Assembly: GCA_022559845.1 (NCBI GenBank)
Contig: CM040125.1
Location: forward strand, 328,049,829 to 328,113,828
DNA from: Amorphophallus konjac
Lineage: Eukaryota > Streptophyta > Magnoliopsida > Alismatales > Araceae
Length of the DNA stretch: 64,000 nt
Direction of reading: 5' to 3'
This document shows, in pieces, positions 44,672 through 55,010 of the stretch. Position 1 is the stretch's first letter, and every line of letters begins with the position of its first letter. A model generated the notes under the pieces. That model ran no database searches. It had not been told where the DNA came from and worked only from the letters and a program-made list of their open reading frames with translations. The position numbers and the translations under genes are program-made.

Positions 44672-44820
44672 TTAAGAATGGCACGTGATCCAAGATTGGA
44701 GGAGGTGCCAGGATCGTGACATGTGTAAAGCAGTAAGCTGGGTTGATGCAATGTGACCAAGGTGTTTGGGCGGGAATCATAGAGAGCACACGCCCTAACT
44801 CTCTGCTATCACTATATATA
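44672..44820 (+). promoter_or_regulatory. Sire-B LTR core promoter
   Basis: GGCACGTGATCCAAG near 44680, a second box near 44718 (CATGTG here, CACGTG in the right LTR), GGGCGGGAATC near 44768, and the TATA box CTATATATA at 44812-44820. GGGCGGGAA resembles the reverse of plant E2F sites (TTCCCGCC). Order and spacing parallel Sire-A. Confidence 0.6.
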
Positions 44821-45142
44821 TGAAGCTTCTCCTTCAAGAGAAGGGTGATTGTTCCAAAAGAGTATATCGTGATATTGAGAGAGCAAGAGCCAGCACGATC
44901 CAGAGAAAAGAAGAAAGAGAGAGCAAATCTGAAAGAAGGAAGAGAAAGAAGTTTGAGAGAGCTTGAGAGAATTGCTGAGAAAGTTTTGTTTATCAGTTTC
45001 CTGGTTCAGAACTGGAACTGATTTTGCTCATTGTTGAGCTACATTCCCATCGTGGGTTTGATTTTTCGGTTTGTTTCTTTTTCATTTTATAAACTCTTTT
45101 TCAAGCTGTTTGTCAGCGGAGCAAGCTGTGACGCTCAGCGGG

Positions 45143-45398
45143 CAGAGGTGTGGTATCCTCTGGATGGGTGAAGCTATAATTCCCCAGTGGTTGCAGAGGT
45201 GTGGTATCCTCTGGTTTGGTGAAGCTGTAATTCCCCAGTGGTTACAGAGGAGGACTCCTCTGGTCGGTATAAGCTGTAAGGCCCAGCGGTCTGTAGGGTT
45301 TTTACCCCGAAGCTGTGGATCAGCGGAAACTATGTATCAGCAGTTAAGCCACACTCTAGTTTGAGTGTGGGGTGGATGTAGACCTCGGGTTTGAGGTC
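45143..45398 (+). other. Sire-B LTR leader hairpin array
   Basis: Hairpins: CAGAGG/CCTCTG at 45143-45162 and 45194-45213, CAGAGGA/TCCTCTG at 45245-45262, CCACACTC/GAGTGTGG at 45349-45370, and GACCTC/GAGGTC at 45381-45398. A matching array is in the right LTR at about 56287-56540. Confidence 0.75.
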
Positions 45399-45652
45399 GA
45401 ACCACCTTAAAATTCCATTGATTATGATTTGCATTTGTCCTTTATCTCTATTCATCGCTCAGTAGGTGATTGTATAGTATCGCGTGAGAGCCGATCTGAT
45501 CGATTTGTTTCATTCCGGTTGTGATTGAGTGCCTTCCGATCATCCTACAGCAGTTTGATTATATTCTGCAACTGTTTCTACTGTAGTAAGTTTTTAGTGG
45601 GTGACCGATCTATTCACCCCCCTCTAGATCGTCTATAGATACTCCATCTGTA

Positions 45653-45663
45653 GGTATCAGAGC
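45653..45663 (+). other. Primer-site-like sequence inside the Sire-B LTR end
   Basis: GGTATCAGAGC occurs 31 bases before the true primer site copy and is within the LTR, because the right LTR has it too (56778-56788). Confidence 0.7.
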
Positions 45664-45682
45664 GTCCATCTATTCTATCACT

Positions 45683-45694
45683 TGGTATCAGAGC
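45683..45694 (+). promoter_or_regulatory. Sire-B primer binding site (tRNA-Met type)
   Basis: TGGTATCAGAGC two bases after the LTR end is the perfect copia consensus. Confidence 0.88.
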
Positions 45695-45737
45695 CTAACG
45701 CTTCTGTAGGGATCAACGTCCTGAAGAGTCAACGACA

Positions 45738-48080
45738 ATGGATAATAAAGGGATGACGACTGAGGGACACTCCACTACCAAGCCCCCATACTTCGATGGA
45801 TCCATCTATGCATACTGGAAGAATCGTATGCAAGTATTTCTGAGGGTGAAAGATTATGAGATCTGGAAAGTAGTCAGCAAAGGTCCATTCGAGCTTCATG
45901 CGAACGAGGAAGTTTGGACAAGAGAGGAGATCAGAAAATCTACCCTCAATTAGAGCACAATTAATGCTATTCAGTGCGCACTTCATCCCACCGAGTTCTC
46001 CCGGGTTTCATCATGCACTACTGCGAAAGAGATGTGGGATAAATTGGAGGTCATCTACAAGGGAACCTCTTAAGTGAGAGAGACCAAGGTGAATTTGCTG
46101 GTCTCAGAATATGAAGCCTTTCGAATGAAGCCCAGTGAGACCATCATAGAAATGTATGCGCGCCTCACGATCATTTCCAATGGTCTCAGGAGTCTGGGAA
46201 AGAATTATTCGAATTATGAAATTGTGAGGAAGATCCTTCGGTGCCTGACTCCAGTATGGCACACAAAAGCTACAGTTATTGAGGAGTCAAGGGATCTGTA
46301 GAACATGAAGGTCGACGAGCTCATTGGTTCACTAATGACCTACAAGATGAACCTTACCAAGACTGAGGAGCTCGAGAAGAGGAAGAAGCCTATTCCTCTG
46401 AAGGTCAGCCTCAGCAGATCGAGCAGATCCAGCCATAGTGGATCATCAAGCGAGCAGAGCCTCTCTAAGTCAGAGATCGATGGAGACCAACTGGCCATGG
46501 TGACCAGAGAGTTTAGGCGATTTCTGAGAAAGGTGGGAAGAAACTTCGGCCAAAGGCAGTTTGATGGCGGCAAGAGGTAAACAAGGTATAGATCTAACCC
46601 TACCAAGAAAGTTGACACTAATGTTTGCTACCACTACAGGAAGGCCGGCCATATGAGGGCAAATTGTCCCCAGCTCCAGAAGCTAAAAGAGAAGTCAAAG
46701 AAGAAAGCTCCCAAAGGAAAGGCGATGGTGATCACATGGACCGACGAGGACGAGGGCACATTAAGATGCACATCTGAGAGCGAGGATGAAGAAAAGCCCA
46801 TCTGTCTAATGGCAAAAGATGATCAAGAAAAAGAAGAAGATATTTTTGAGGTATCATCTACCTTTGAGCATTATACCATTTCTGATTAGAAAGATGCCTA
46901 CGGAGATTTGTTAGACAAAGTAGATGATGTTAGGAAAGAAAACAAGCATTTAAAGAAGAAGGTTAATTCTCTTTTGAATGATAAGGCAATGTCTGATAAA
47001 CTTGCCTGTTTACAATCTGAGAATGATAGGTTAAAAAACTCTTGCTTTGAATTTGATGATTTAAAGCATGCTTTGATTGACTGTAGAAAAGAAAATGAAA
47101 TGCTGAAAAATGTTATTGATGATTTGAAACTGAAACTGCAAAAATTTGAAAAAGGGATAAAAATTGTTGATGAAAATTATGAAGTTGTCCTAAGTGTTAA
47201 TAATGAATTAAAAAATTCAATCGAACAACTAGAGAAAGAAAATGCTGACAAAGAGAAAATCATTGAAAACATGACCCAAGGATCTGAAAATCTGAATGCT
47301 TTGTTGGGGACAAAAGTTAATTTCAGACGAGAGGGTCTAGGTTTTAATCCTACAGCTAAAAAGATTCTTGCAGTGAAAATAATTTCTTTTGTAGCTGAGA
47401 AGGAGAAAAGACCCCTCATTAAGATGAATACTGAAAATTATACTGTTAAAACTGTTAATTCGAAAATGCTCAGTGTTGAGGACAAGAGCAAGCAGAAAGT
47501 TGGTGAGCCCAGCAGAGTCGGCACACCTAGTCCCTTTCCTAAAGTGAAGTCTCAGGTTAGGGGTCAGCCTACACGCACATCCAAACCCCAAGCTAAGGCC
47601 ACCAAGTCTCCACCACCAGCAGCAGCCAAGAAGAAGACCCAATATATAACTATGCACAAGTCTAGTGGGTCAAAGGTGTAGGTGAGGTCTAGGTATCAGT
47701 CATATCCTACACAGTCTTATAGACCTCATATCAGAAACTGGGTTTGAGAGTCTAGGACCTGGACTCCTAGGAATCAAGCTTTCAATGGTCAGCCTAGGAC
47801 CAATTATGGCCACAATCTTCTGAGTACCCATTGGCCTAGGCATTGGCATAAAAACACCAAATTTTCTAATAACAATGGTGCCGGGACACATCACCAGAAA
47901 AAGAAGGCTCACTCTGTTGGTGCTGAGAAGAAAAGAAACAATAAAAAGAATGTTAGGAAATCCACTAAGCCAACCATGTTTAAACAAATGTGGATTCCCA
48001 AGAGTTTATTATCTTGTTTTAATTGTTCTGCATCTGTTTCGGAGCCCAAACACTTCTGGGTTCTAAAGTTTTCTCTCTAA
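45738..48080 (+). pseudogene. Sire-B Gag (capsid, coiled coil, decayed zinc knuckle)
   Basis: One frame from ATG 45738 to TAA 48078 (780 codons) has premature stops at 45951, 46071, 46299, 46578, 46887, 47679 and 47745 but no frameshift. The head (PPYFDGSIYAYWKNRMQVFL, then IWKVV) and the middle (YEAFRMKPSETIIEMYARLT) are copia Gag. A Ser-rich linker precedes a zinc knuckle at 46626-46667 (CYHYRKAGHMRANC), whose second cysteine is tyrosine. A long Lys/Glu/Asn-rich coiled coil follows (46900-47290) and then a basic, proline-rich tail ending QMWIPKSL. Most stops fit CAG, CAA or TGG changed by one transition. Pol continues in the same frame after the final TAA. Confidence 0.87.
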
Positions 48081-51000
48081 TTGTGTTTGCAGGTATGCCT
48101 AGGAGCCAGGAACAACATGTGGTACCTGGATAGTGGCTGCTCCAGGCATATGACAGGAGACAAGGCCAAGTTTTGCTTGTTGACAGAGAAGAATGGAGGC
48201 CTTGTCACCTTCGGTGGCAACACAAAGGGTAAAATCATCGGATCAAGTAAGGTAGGTAAGTGCACTATCTGCTGCATTGATGAGCTCATGCTGGTTGAGG
48301 GTCTCGCTTATAACTTGCTCAGCATTAGCCAGCTCTGTAAGAAAGGTCATAGAGTAGTTTTTGATTCTCAATGATGTAGGATTTATGAACCTGATTCTGA
48401 TGTAGTAAAATTTTCTGGTAAGAGAATAAATAACATTTACATGGTAGATTTAGATGATCTCTCTCACTCTAACCTGTGCCTCACTACTAATAATGATGAT
48501 CTTACATTTTTGTGGCATTGTAGGTTAGGCCATGCTAGCTACACTATTTTGCATAAATTAAATAAACATAGCATGGTTAGAGGACTCCCTGAAATATCTT
48601 TTAAGAAGGAAAATAAAGTCTGTGATGCATGTATACAGTCCAAGCAAACCAGAAAGTCATTCAAATCTAGAACTGAAAACCTGTCTTCCAAACCTTATGA
48701 GCTGATACATATGGACCTCTTTGGACCCATAAGATCTGTCAGCTTATCAGGTAGGAGATATGGGTATGTATTAGGGGATGAATTCTCTAGGTTTATTTGG
48801 GTGTTTTTCTTGATTCAAAAAAATGATGCATTCACAGAGTTTTAGAAGTTCTACTTGAAAATAAAATAGAAAAATAAATTTTAATTGAGAATATTCTGTC
48901 TGATCATGGAGGTGAGTTTAAAACCTCACAAATTACTGATTTTTGCAGGGACAATATGATTATTCATCGGTTCTCCTACCCAAGAACACCTGAGCAGAAT
49001 GGAGTAGTGGAGAGGAGGAACCGGACACTTGTGGAGATGGCTCGTACACTCCTAGTTGAAGGTGGCTTACCAAGAAAATTCTGGACAGAGGCAGTTAACA
49101 CTGCATGCCATGTAATCAACAGAACTATGGTAAGGCCTTTCACTCAGAAAACTCCTTACGAGATTCTAAAATGTAAGAAGCCTTCAATTGCTTATTTCAA
49201 GGTCTTTGGCTGTAAGTGTTTCATTCATGTTAATGATAAAAGAGACCTTGATAAATTCGAACCTAAAAGTGATCCAGGAATTTTCTTGGATATTCTGAAA
49301 ACATTAGAGCATATAGAGTGTACAACCTTAATTCTAAAACTGTTGAGGAACCACACATTGTCTTTGATGAGTCCCTAAATAAGTCTGATGTTGGTTAATA
49401 CAGGAAAGAAGATGATGGAGAAATTCTAAAGGAAGGACAGTCTGCAGACCAATCAGATAATGAAGAAGAAGCTGAAGAGAATAATGTAGAGAAGCCTGTT
49501 GTTTAGGGGGAGGTAAATGAAGATCCAAGTAACCAAATCATCAATGTAAGATTTCTTAGAGATCATCCTGTAGATAATGTCATTGGTGATTTGCATGAAC
49601 CCCCTAGGACTAGAGGTTTCTTTATAGCACAAAATGAATTGAATAATTTTGCATTAGTCTCTCATGTTGAACCCAAAACCATTGACAGTGCTCTCAAAGA
49701 CGTGCATTGGATCAATGCCATGCACGAGGAGCTTAATCAGTTTGACAGAAACAAGGTGTGGCACCTGATCCCACCTCCTGATCATGGGACTGTCATTAGA
49801 ACAAAATGGGTTTTTAGAAATAAAACCGATGAGCTAGGTGATGTAGTGAAGAATAAGGCCATACTTGTTGCTCAGGGGTACAACTAGGAATTTGAAATTG
49901 ACTTTGAAGAGTCATTTGCCCCTGTAGCCAGGTTAGAGGCAATTAGAATACTTTTGGCTTATGCATGCTCATTTGGAATAACTCTCCAGCATATGGATGT
50001 AAAATCTGCTTTCCTCAATGGGGAAATAAAAGAGGATGTCTATGTCTGAAAACCTCCTGGATTTGAATGCTTAGATTTCCTTTATCATGTTTATAAATTG
50101 AATAAAGCTCTTTATGGCTTGAAGCAAGCTCCTAGAGCTTGGTATGACAGGCTCAGTAGATTCTTTACCGAGAAGAAATTCACAAGAGGTGAGGTTGACC
50201 AAACTTTGTTCACCAAGATAAGTCATCCTGACATTCTCATTGTTCAGATTTATGTGGATGACATAATTTTTTGGTTCAACCAATCCTAAATTGAGTAAGG
50301 AATTTTCTGAACTTATGACAGAAGAATTTGAGATGAGCTCAATGGGTGAGCTAAAACTATTTCTTGGACTGCAGGTGACACAAACCAAAGATGGAACCTT
50401 CATCACTCAGTCCAAATACATAAGGGACCTCCTGAAGAAGTACAAATTCGACAACCTCAAGGACATTGTAGCTCCAATGGGTACTTCAACAAGCCTTGAT
50501 GAAGATACCAAAGGTAACCTTGTGGATCAAAAGCTGAACAGAGGTATGATCGGATCCCTTTTGTATCTCACTGCATCTAGGGTTGATATTCAATTTACAG
50601 TGTGTTTATGTGCTAGATTTCAAGCTAGTCCTAAGGAATCACACTTTAGTGCAGTGAAAAGGATCTTTAGGTATTTATCAGGTATCCAAGAACTAGGCTT
50701 ATGGTATCCTACTAGGTGTGAGCTAAAGCTTCTAGCCTACACTGATGTAGACTATGTTTGGTGTCGGGTAGATAGGAAGAGCACTAGTGGCTATTGCAAA
50801 TTCCTAGGTGGTTGCCTAGTATCTTGGGCTTCTAAAATGTAACACATAGTGGCACTTTCCACTGCAGAGGCAGAGTATGTTACTACAAAAAACTATGCTG
50901 CCTAGGTACTATGGATTAAACAGCAACTTTCAGATTATCAGATAAATCTGGGATGCACTTCACTTCTATGTGATAACACTAGTGCCATCTGTCTTACTAA

Positions 51001-51211
51001 AAATCATGTTCACCACTCTAGGACTAAGCACATCGAAATTAAACACCATTTTCTTAGAGATGTAGTGAGCAAGAATGAAATTGAATTAGTGTTTGTTGAA
51101 ACTGAAAAATAGATTGTTGATATCTTTACTAAATCCCTTGGAAATGAGAGATTTAGATATTTAAGAAGAGAATTGGGGCTTTGTAAATTTCAGCAGGAAA
51201 ATGATGAATAA
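48081..51211 (+). pseudogene. Sire-B Pol (protease, integrase, RT, RNase H)
   Basis: Protease: WYLDSGCSRHMTG near 48121. GAG-pre-integrase and integrase: FLWHCRLGHASY near 48510, CDACIQSKQTRKSF near 48620, HMDLFGPIRSVSL near 48710, then FSYPRTPEQNGVVERRNRTL near 48970. RT: WINAMHEELNQFDRNKVW near 49710, KWVFRNKTDELGDVV near 49805, [13 protein letters not shown] near 49990, YGLKQAPRAWYDRLSRFF near 50115, IYVDDIIF near 50250. RNase H: DRKSTSGYCKFLGG near 50775, then STAEAEYV near 50860 and HIEIKHHFLRD near 51030, ending at TAA 51209. Frame changes near 48846-48955, 49270-49590 and 50290, and many TAG/TAA stops, make it inactive. Order and motifs are clearly Ty1/copia. Confidence 0.92.
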
Positions 51212-51601
51212 TTTCATTCTTGAACTGTTTGTTGAAATGCTTTGAGATGTTTGTGTCAGTCTGTTCTTTAAATTTTGAATAAAGAATGTTTGATGCTTGG
51301 ATAATTATTTTACACTGAGTACATTGGTTGTCTTGCACAGACTATTTCTGATGTTGGTGCATGAGTTGCACAGAATCTTAGTTGATGCACGTCTTGCACC
51401 TAGTCGATGCATTGCGCAAGCATTTGATTTCCACAGTTGCATTGTGTGAGCATTCTAGTCATTGCATGTTTTGCATCGAGCATAAGTCATTGTATGTCTT
51501 AGACACAATTGATGCACTGCATGAGCATTCAACATATAGGTCAGTGCATACTGTACTGAAGCCGCATGTAGGTCGGTGCACTTGCATACCGCACATATAC
51601 A

Positions 51602-53020
51602 TAGGTCGGTGCATTGTCTACATTCTGCACGTTAAGGTCGATGCACTGCATTCCTTATGCATGATAAGGTCGATGCATCATGTTGTCAGGGGGATTTGAG
51701 TGATGTCTGATCAGAGTTCAATTCTTTCCACTCTCTCTCCTCAATCTCATAAATTCTTATCTCATGACATCATCTTCATTCGACCTATTCTTGAAAATTC
51801 CTTGAGCTGCTAATGTTCTTTCATGTTTATTTCTTTTAGCCTGATTAAATACCAGTCTTGCTATCGGTTCATTACAGTAAGCTGTAGTTATCGCAACTCT
51901 TCATTTATAAGAATCATTGTTGCTTCTTGACTGAATTGAAGGTTCAACCTTAATAGACTGAAGAGTTCAGAGATTGTTCATCAGAAAATAAGGTGTTAGA
52001 AACTGTTTATAGCTCTTAATCTTTTTTCTCATAGTTAGAATAGAAAAGGTCTTTACTGTACCTGAACATAACAGACTTAGTGAAGTCTAGATGGAGAAAA
52101 CTAGAGTGTGTATTATCTTTAAATAGTCACTCTAAAAAGTTATAAGGGCAGCAGAAATAAGATCATTAAAAGAAAAGAAATGAACAAAGTGGCAGAGCAA
52201 TGACTGAATTGCACTTAGAAACTGAGGCCTCCATCAAAGAAATTGAGAATACCTTAAGTCATGAAGTGCTTCAGGTTAACTCTGTTCATTTGGTCAAATC
52301 TATAGGGGTGGTTTCACTGAGTAACTAGGGGTACTGACCTCTGATCAAGGTGTACCCTTAATGTCAAAGGTGCAAACTATCTTTGTAGTTTTTGATTAGA
52401 AATAGATATAGTAGTTTATGCTTAGTAATTTTGGGGTACTAGCCTCTGATCAAGGTGTACACCTAATGTCAACGACATAAATGACACTTGTCTATTCAAT
52501 GAGTTCAGATTCAGAAATCAGAAGTGAAAATGAACTGCTGTTACCCTTGGAAAACAAAAGTCATTGAGTGTCAACTGTTTAACTTCAATACAAATTCAAG
52601 TGACTTTCCTTGATATTCACTATTTCTGAAATCAGTAGGGTACTGTCCTGACTTAGTTTATTATGGCTATGTGTTTTTGGTTCATTGCTATAAACGGAGT
52701 CTATAGCCCTATTTCAGGAAGTCAGTTGCTTTACTCTACTTTCTATAACTGTTAAGCCTGAATCTAATTAAGAATGCACATTGTTGACTCTTATATCCTA
52801 AGGGTTATTTTATAATTTGCTCATTTCCTGAACCAATGCTTAGAATGTTATTCAATCTCTTTCCTCCTCCCTGATTTCCATATATCTCTTCTCTTCCTTT
52901 CCTCCTATTTTGTGGATGTCAAAGGGGGAGAATTGTTTATACTGCTTCAAAGGGGGAGAACTTAGGGGGAGAGACATTACGTCTCTTGGGGGAGAGTCAT
53001 ATTTTCAGGGGGAGCATTTT
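51602..53020 (+). repeat. Sire-B 3' UTR duplication, copy 1
   Basis: Begins TAGGTCGGTGCATTG and matches 53586-54968 nearly throughout, offset by 1984 bases at the start. Copy 2 lacks 32 bases between two AAGGTCGATGCA motifs (51634 and 51666 here). Confidence 0.9.
52319..52473 (+). other. Paired 3' UTR motif, Sire-B copy 1
   Basis: Unit 1 (52319-52370) reads GAGTAACTAGGGGTAC, then ACCTCTGATCAAGGTGTACCC. GGGTAC pairs with GTACCC and, inside, ACCT pairs with AGGT around CTGATCA. Unit 2 (52423-52473) has GGGGTACTAGCCTCTGATCA then AGGTGTACACC. The units are about 104 bases apart. Confidence 0.82.
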
Positions 53021-53115
53021 AATTCAATCATATCATGCATGTTTGTATTTCTCTCTCTCAAACTACTTTCTTTTTGCTGAAGTCAAAGGGGGATACTAAT
53101 TTGACTTGAGTCAGT

Positions 53116-53198
53116 GTGACTCATAGTGTTGCCATCATCAAAAAGGGGGAGATTGTTGTGTCCCTGTGGTTTTGATGATAGCAAACACTATAAGTCAC
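53116..53198 (+). promoter_or_regulatory. Inverted repeat around polypurine tract and LTR fragment start
   Basis: Arms 53116-53144 (GTGACTCATAGTG...CATCAAAA) and 53170-53198 (TTTTGATGATAGCAAACAC...) are nearly complementary. Between them lie AAGGGGGAGAT and TGTTGTGTCCC, the LTR start. It has the same geometry as Sire-A. Confidence 0.8.
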
Positions 53199-53585
53199 CA
53201 TGGGTTTGCATGAAAGATTGAATGATTGGGTTGTAGGAACACATTTGAATATATCATATATTTGCGTCTCATGTGTCATCTAGCATATAGGTCAGTGCAT
53301 TTGGGTGAAGTTCATGTCTTGCTTGTCCGTGCAATCTTTGTAGTTAGGCAGACGCAAGTCGGTGCACGTTCTGTGTCCATCTTATACTGTGTCTCGTAAG
53401 GCCTAGGTCAGTGCATGTGTTCATCTCATCTTGCATCTCATTTTTCGTCTCATGCACATACCAGGGTCGGTGCAATCTTTTCGTCTAAGCACTAGCACGG
53501 TCGGTGCAACTCTTGCATCGGTGCAATTTCTTGACTCTTGCTCGGTCTTGTGCACATGAGCTTCTAAGTCGGTGCATTTATCAGG
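53154..53585 (+). repeat. Truncated LTR fragment of a Sire-B relative
   Basis: It starts TGTTGTGTCCC after a purine tract, like a genuine 3' LTR, and runs 432 bases before switching, at a GTCGGTGCA motif, into the second copy of the 3' untranslated region. It has about 70 bases near 53205-53280 that the 43882 and 55011 LTRs lack, so it represents a slightly different LTR variant. Confidence 0.8.
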
Positions 53586-54968
53586 TAGGTCGGTGCATTG
53601 TCTACATTCTGCACGTTAAGGTCGATGCATCATGTTGTCAGGGGGAGTTGAGTGATGTCTGATCAGAGTTCAATTCTTTCCACTCTCTCTCCTCAATCTC
53701 ATAAGTTCCTATCTCATGACATCATTTTCATTCGACTTATTCTTAAAAATCCTTTGAGCTGATCCTACTCTTTCATGTTTATTTCTTTCACCCTAATTGA
53801 ATACCAGTCTTGCTATCGGTTCATTACAGTAAGCTACAGTTATCGCAACTCTTCATTTATAAGAATCACTGTTGCTTCTTGACTGAATTGAAGGTTTAAC
53901 CTTAATAGATTAAAGAGTTCAGAGACTGTTCATCAGAAAATAAGGTGTTAGAAACTATTTATAGCTCTTAATCTTTTTTCTCATAGTTAGAATAGAAAAT
54001 GTCTTCACTGTACCTGAACATAACAGACTTAGTGAAGTCTAGATAGAGAAAACTAGAGTGTGTATTGTCTTTAAACAGTCACTCTAAAAGTTATAAGGGC
54101 AGTAGAAATAAGATCATTAAAAGAAAAGAAATGAACAAAGTGGCAGGGCAATAACTGAATTGCACTGAGAAACTGAGGCCTCCATCAAAGAAATTGAGAA
54201 TATTATAAGTCATGAAGTGCTTCAGGTTAACTCTATTCATTTGCTCAAATCTATAGGGGTGGTTTCACTGAGTAACTAGGGGTATTGGCCTCTGATCAAG
54301 GTGTACCCTTAATGTCAAAGGTGCAAACTATCTTTGTAGCTTTTGATTAGAAACAGATATAGTAGTTTATGCTTAGTAACTTGGGGGTACTAGCCTCTGA
54401 TCAAGGTGTACACCTAATGTCAACGACATAAATGACACTTGTCTAATCAATGAGTTCAGATTCAAAAATCGGAAGTGAAAATGAACTGCTGTAACCCTTG
54501 GAAAATAAAAGTCATTGAGTGTCAACTGTTTAACTTCAATACAAATTCAAGTGAATTTCCTTGATATTCACTGTTTCTGAAATCAATAGGGTATTGTCCT
54601 GACTTAGTTTATTATGGCTATGTGTTTTTGGTTCATTGCTATAAACAGAGTCTATAGCCCTATTTCAAGAAGTCAGTTGCTTTACTCTACTTTCTATAAC
54701 TGTTAAACCTGAATCTAATTAAGAATGCACATTATTGACTCTTATATCCTAAGGGTTATTTTATAATTTGCTCATTTCCTGAACCATTGCATAGAATGTT
54801 ATTCAGTCTTCTTACTCCTTCCTGAACCATTGTTGATGTCAAAGGGGGAGAATTGTTTATCTCTTCAAAGGGGGAGAAGATTAATTCTGATGGCAAAAGG
54901 GGATAGAGAGACATTATGTCTCTTGGGGGAGAATTGTTTCTGAGTCATATATTCAGGGGGAGCATTTT
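53586..54968 (+). repeat. Sire-B 3' UTR duplication, copy 2
   Basis: Matches 51602-53020, with a 32-base deletion at the start and small changes near the end, and stops at GGGGGAGCATTTT, where copy 1 continues but this copy joins the flank-derived 41-mer. The paired motif recurs at 54270-54320 and 54374-54424. Confidence 0.9.
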
Positions 54969-54969
54969 G

Positions 54970-55010
54970 CCCGTAGGCGAAGTAGTTGTGGAACTACCTC
55001 CTGACAATTA
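54970..55010 (+). repeat. 41-bp copy of the Sire-B left flank, including the target site
   Basis: It begins CCCGTAGGCG and ends CTGACAATTA, matching 43841-43881 at all but about three positions. It lies between the Sire-B 3' untranslated region and the 3' LTR, replacing the usual polypurine tract. Confidence 0.85.

Larger units (their letters stand above)
43882..45680 (+). repeat. Sire-B 5' LTR
   Basis: This 1799-bp LTR starts TATTGTGCCCC (second base changed from the TGTTGTG of the right copy) and ends CTATTCTATCA. It has an array of GTCGGTGCA/GTCTGTGCA motifs, CTATATATA at 44812-44820, hairpins at 45143-45398, and an internal primer-site-like sequence at 45653-45663. Confidence 0.88.
51212..53153 (+). 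other. Sire-B 3' untranslated region, first copy
   Basis: No env-like or other gene is recognised. It has GTCGATGCA-like motifs (51350-51680), the paired motif (52319-52473), and a series of AGGGGGAG/AAGGGGGAG tracts from about 52922 to 53150, the multiple polypurine tract pattern of Sireviruses. Confidence 0.7.
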
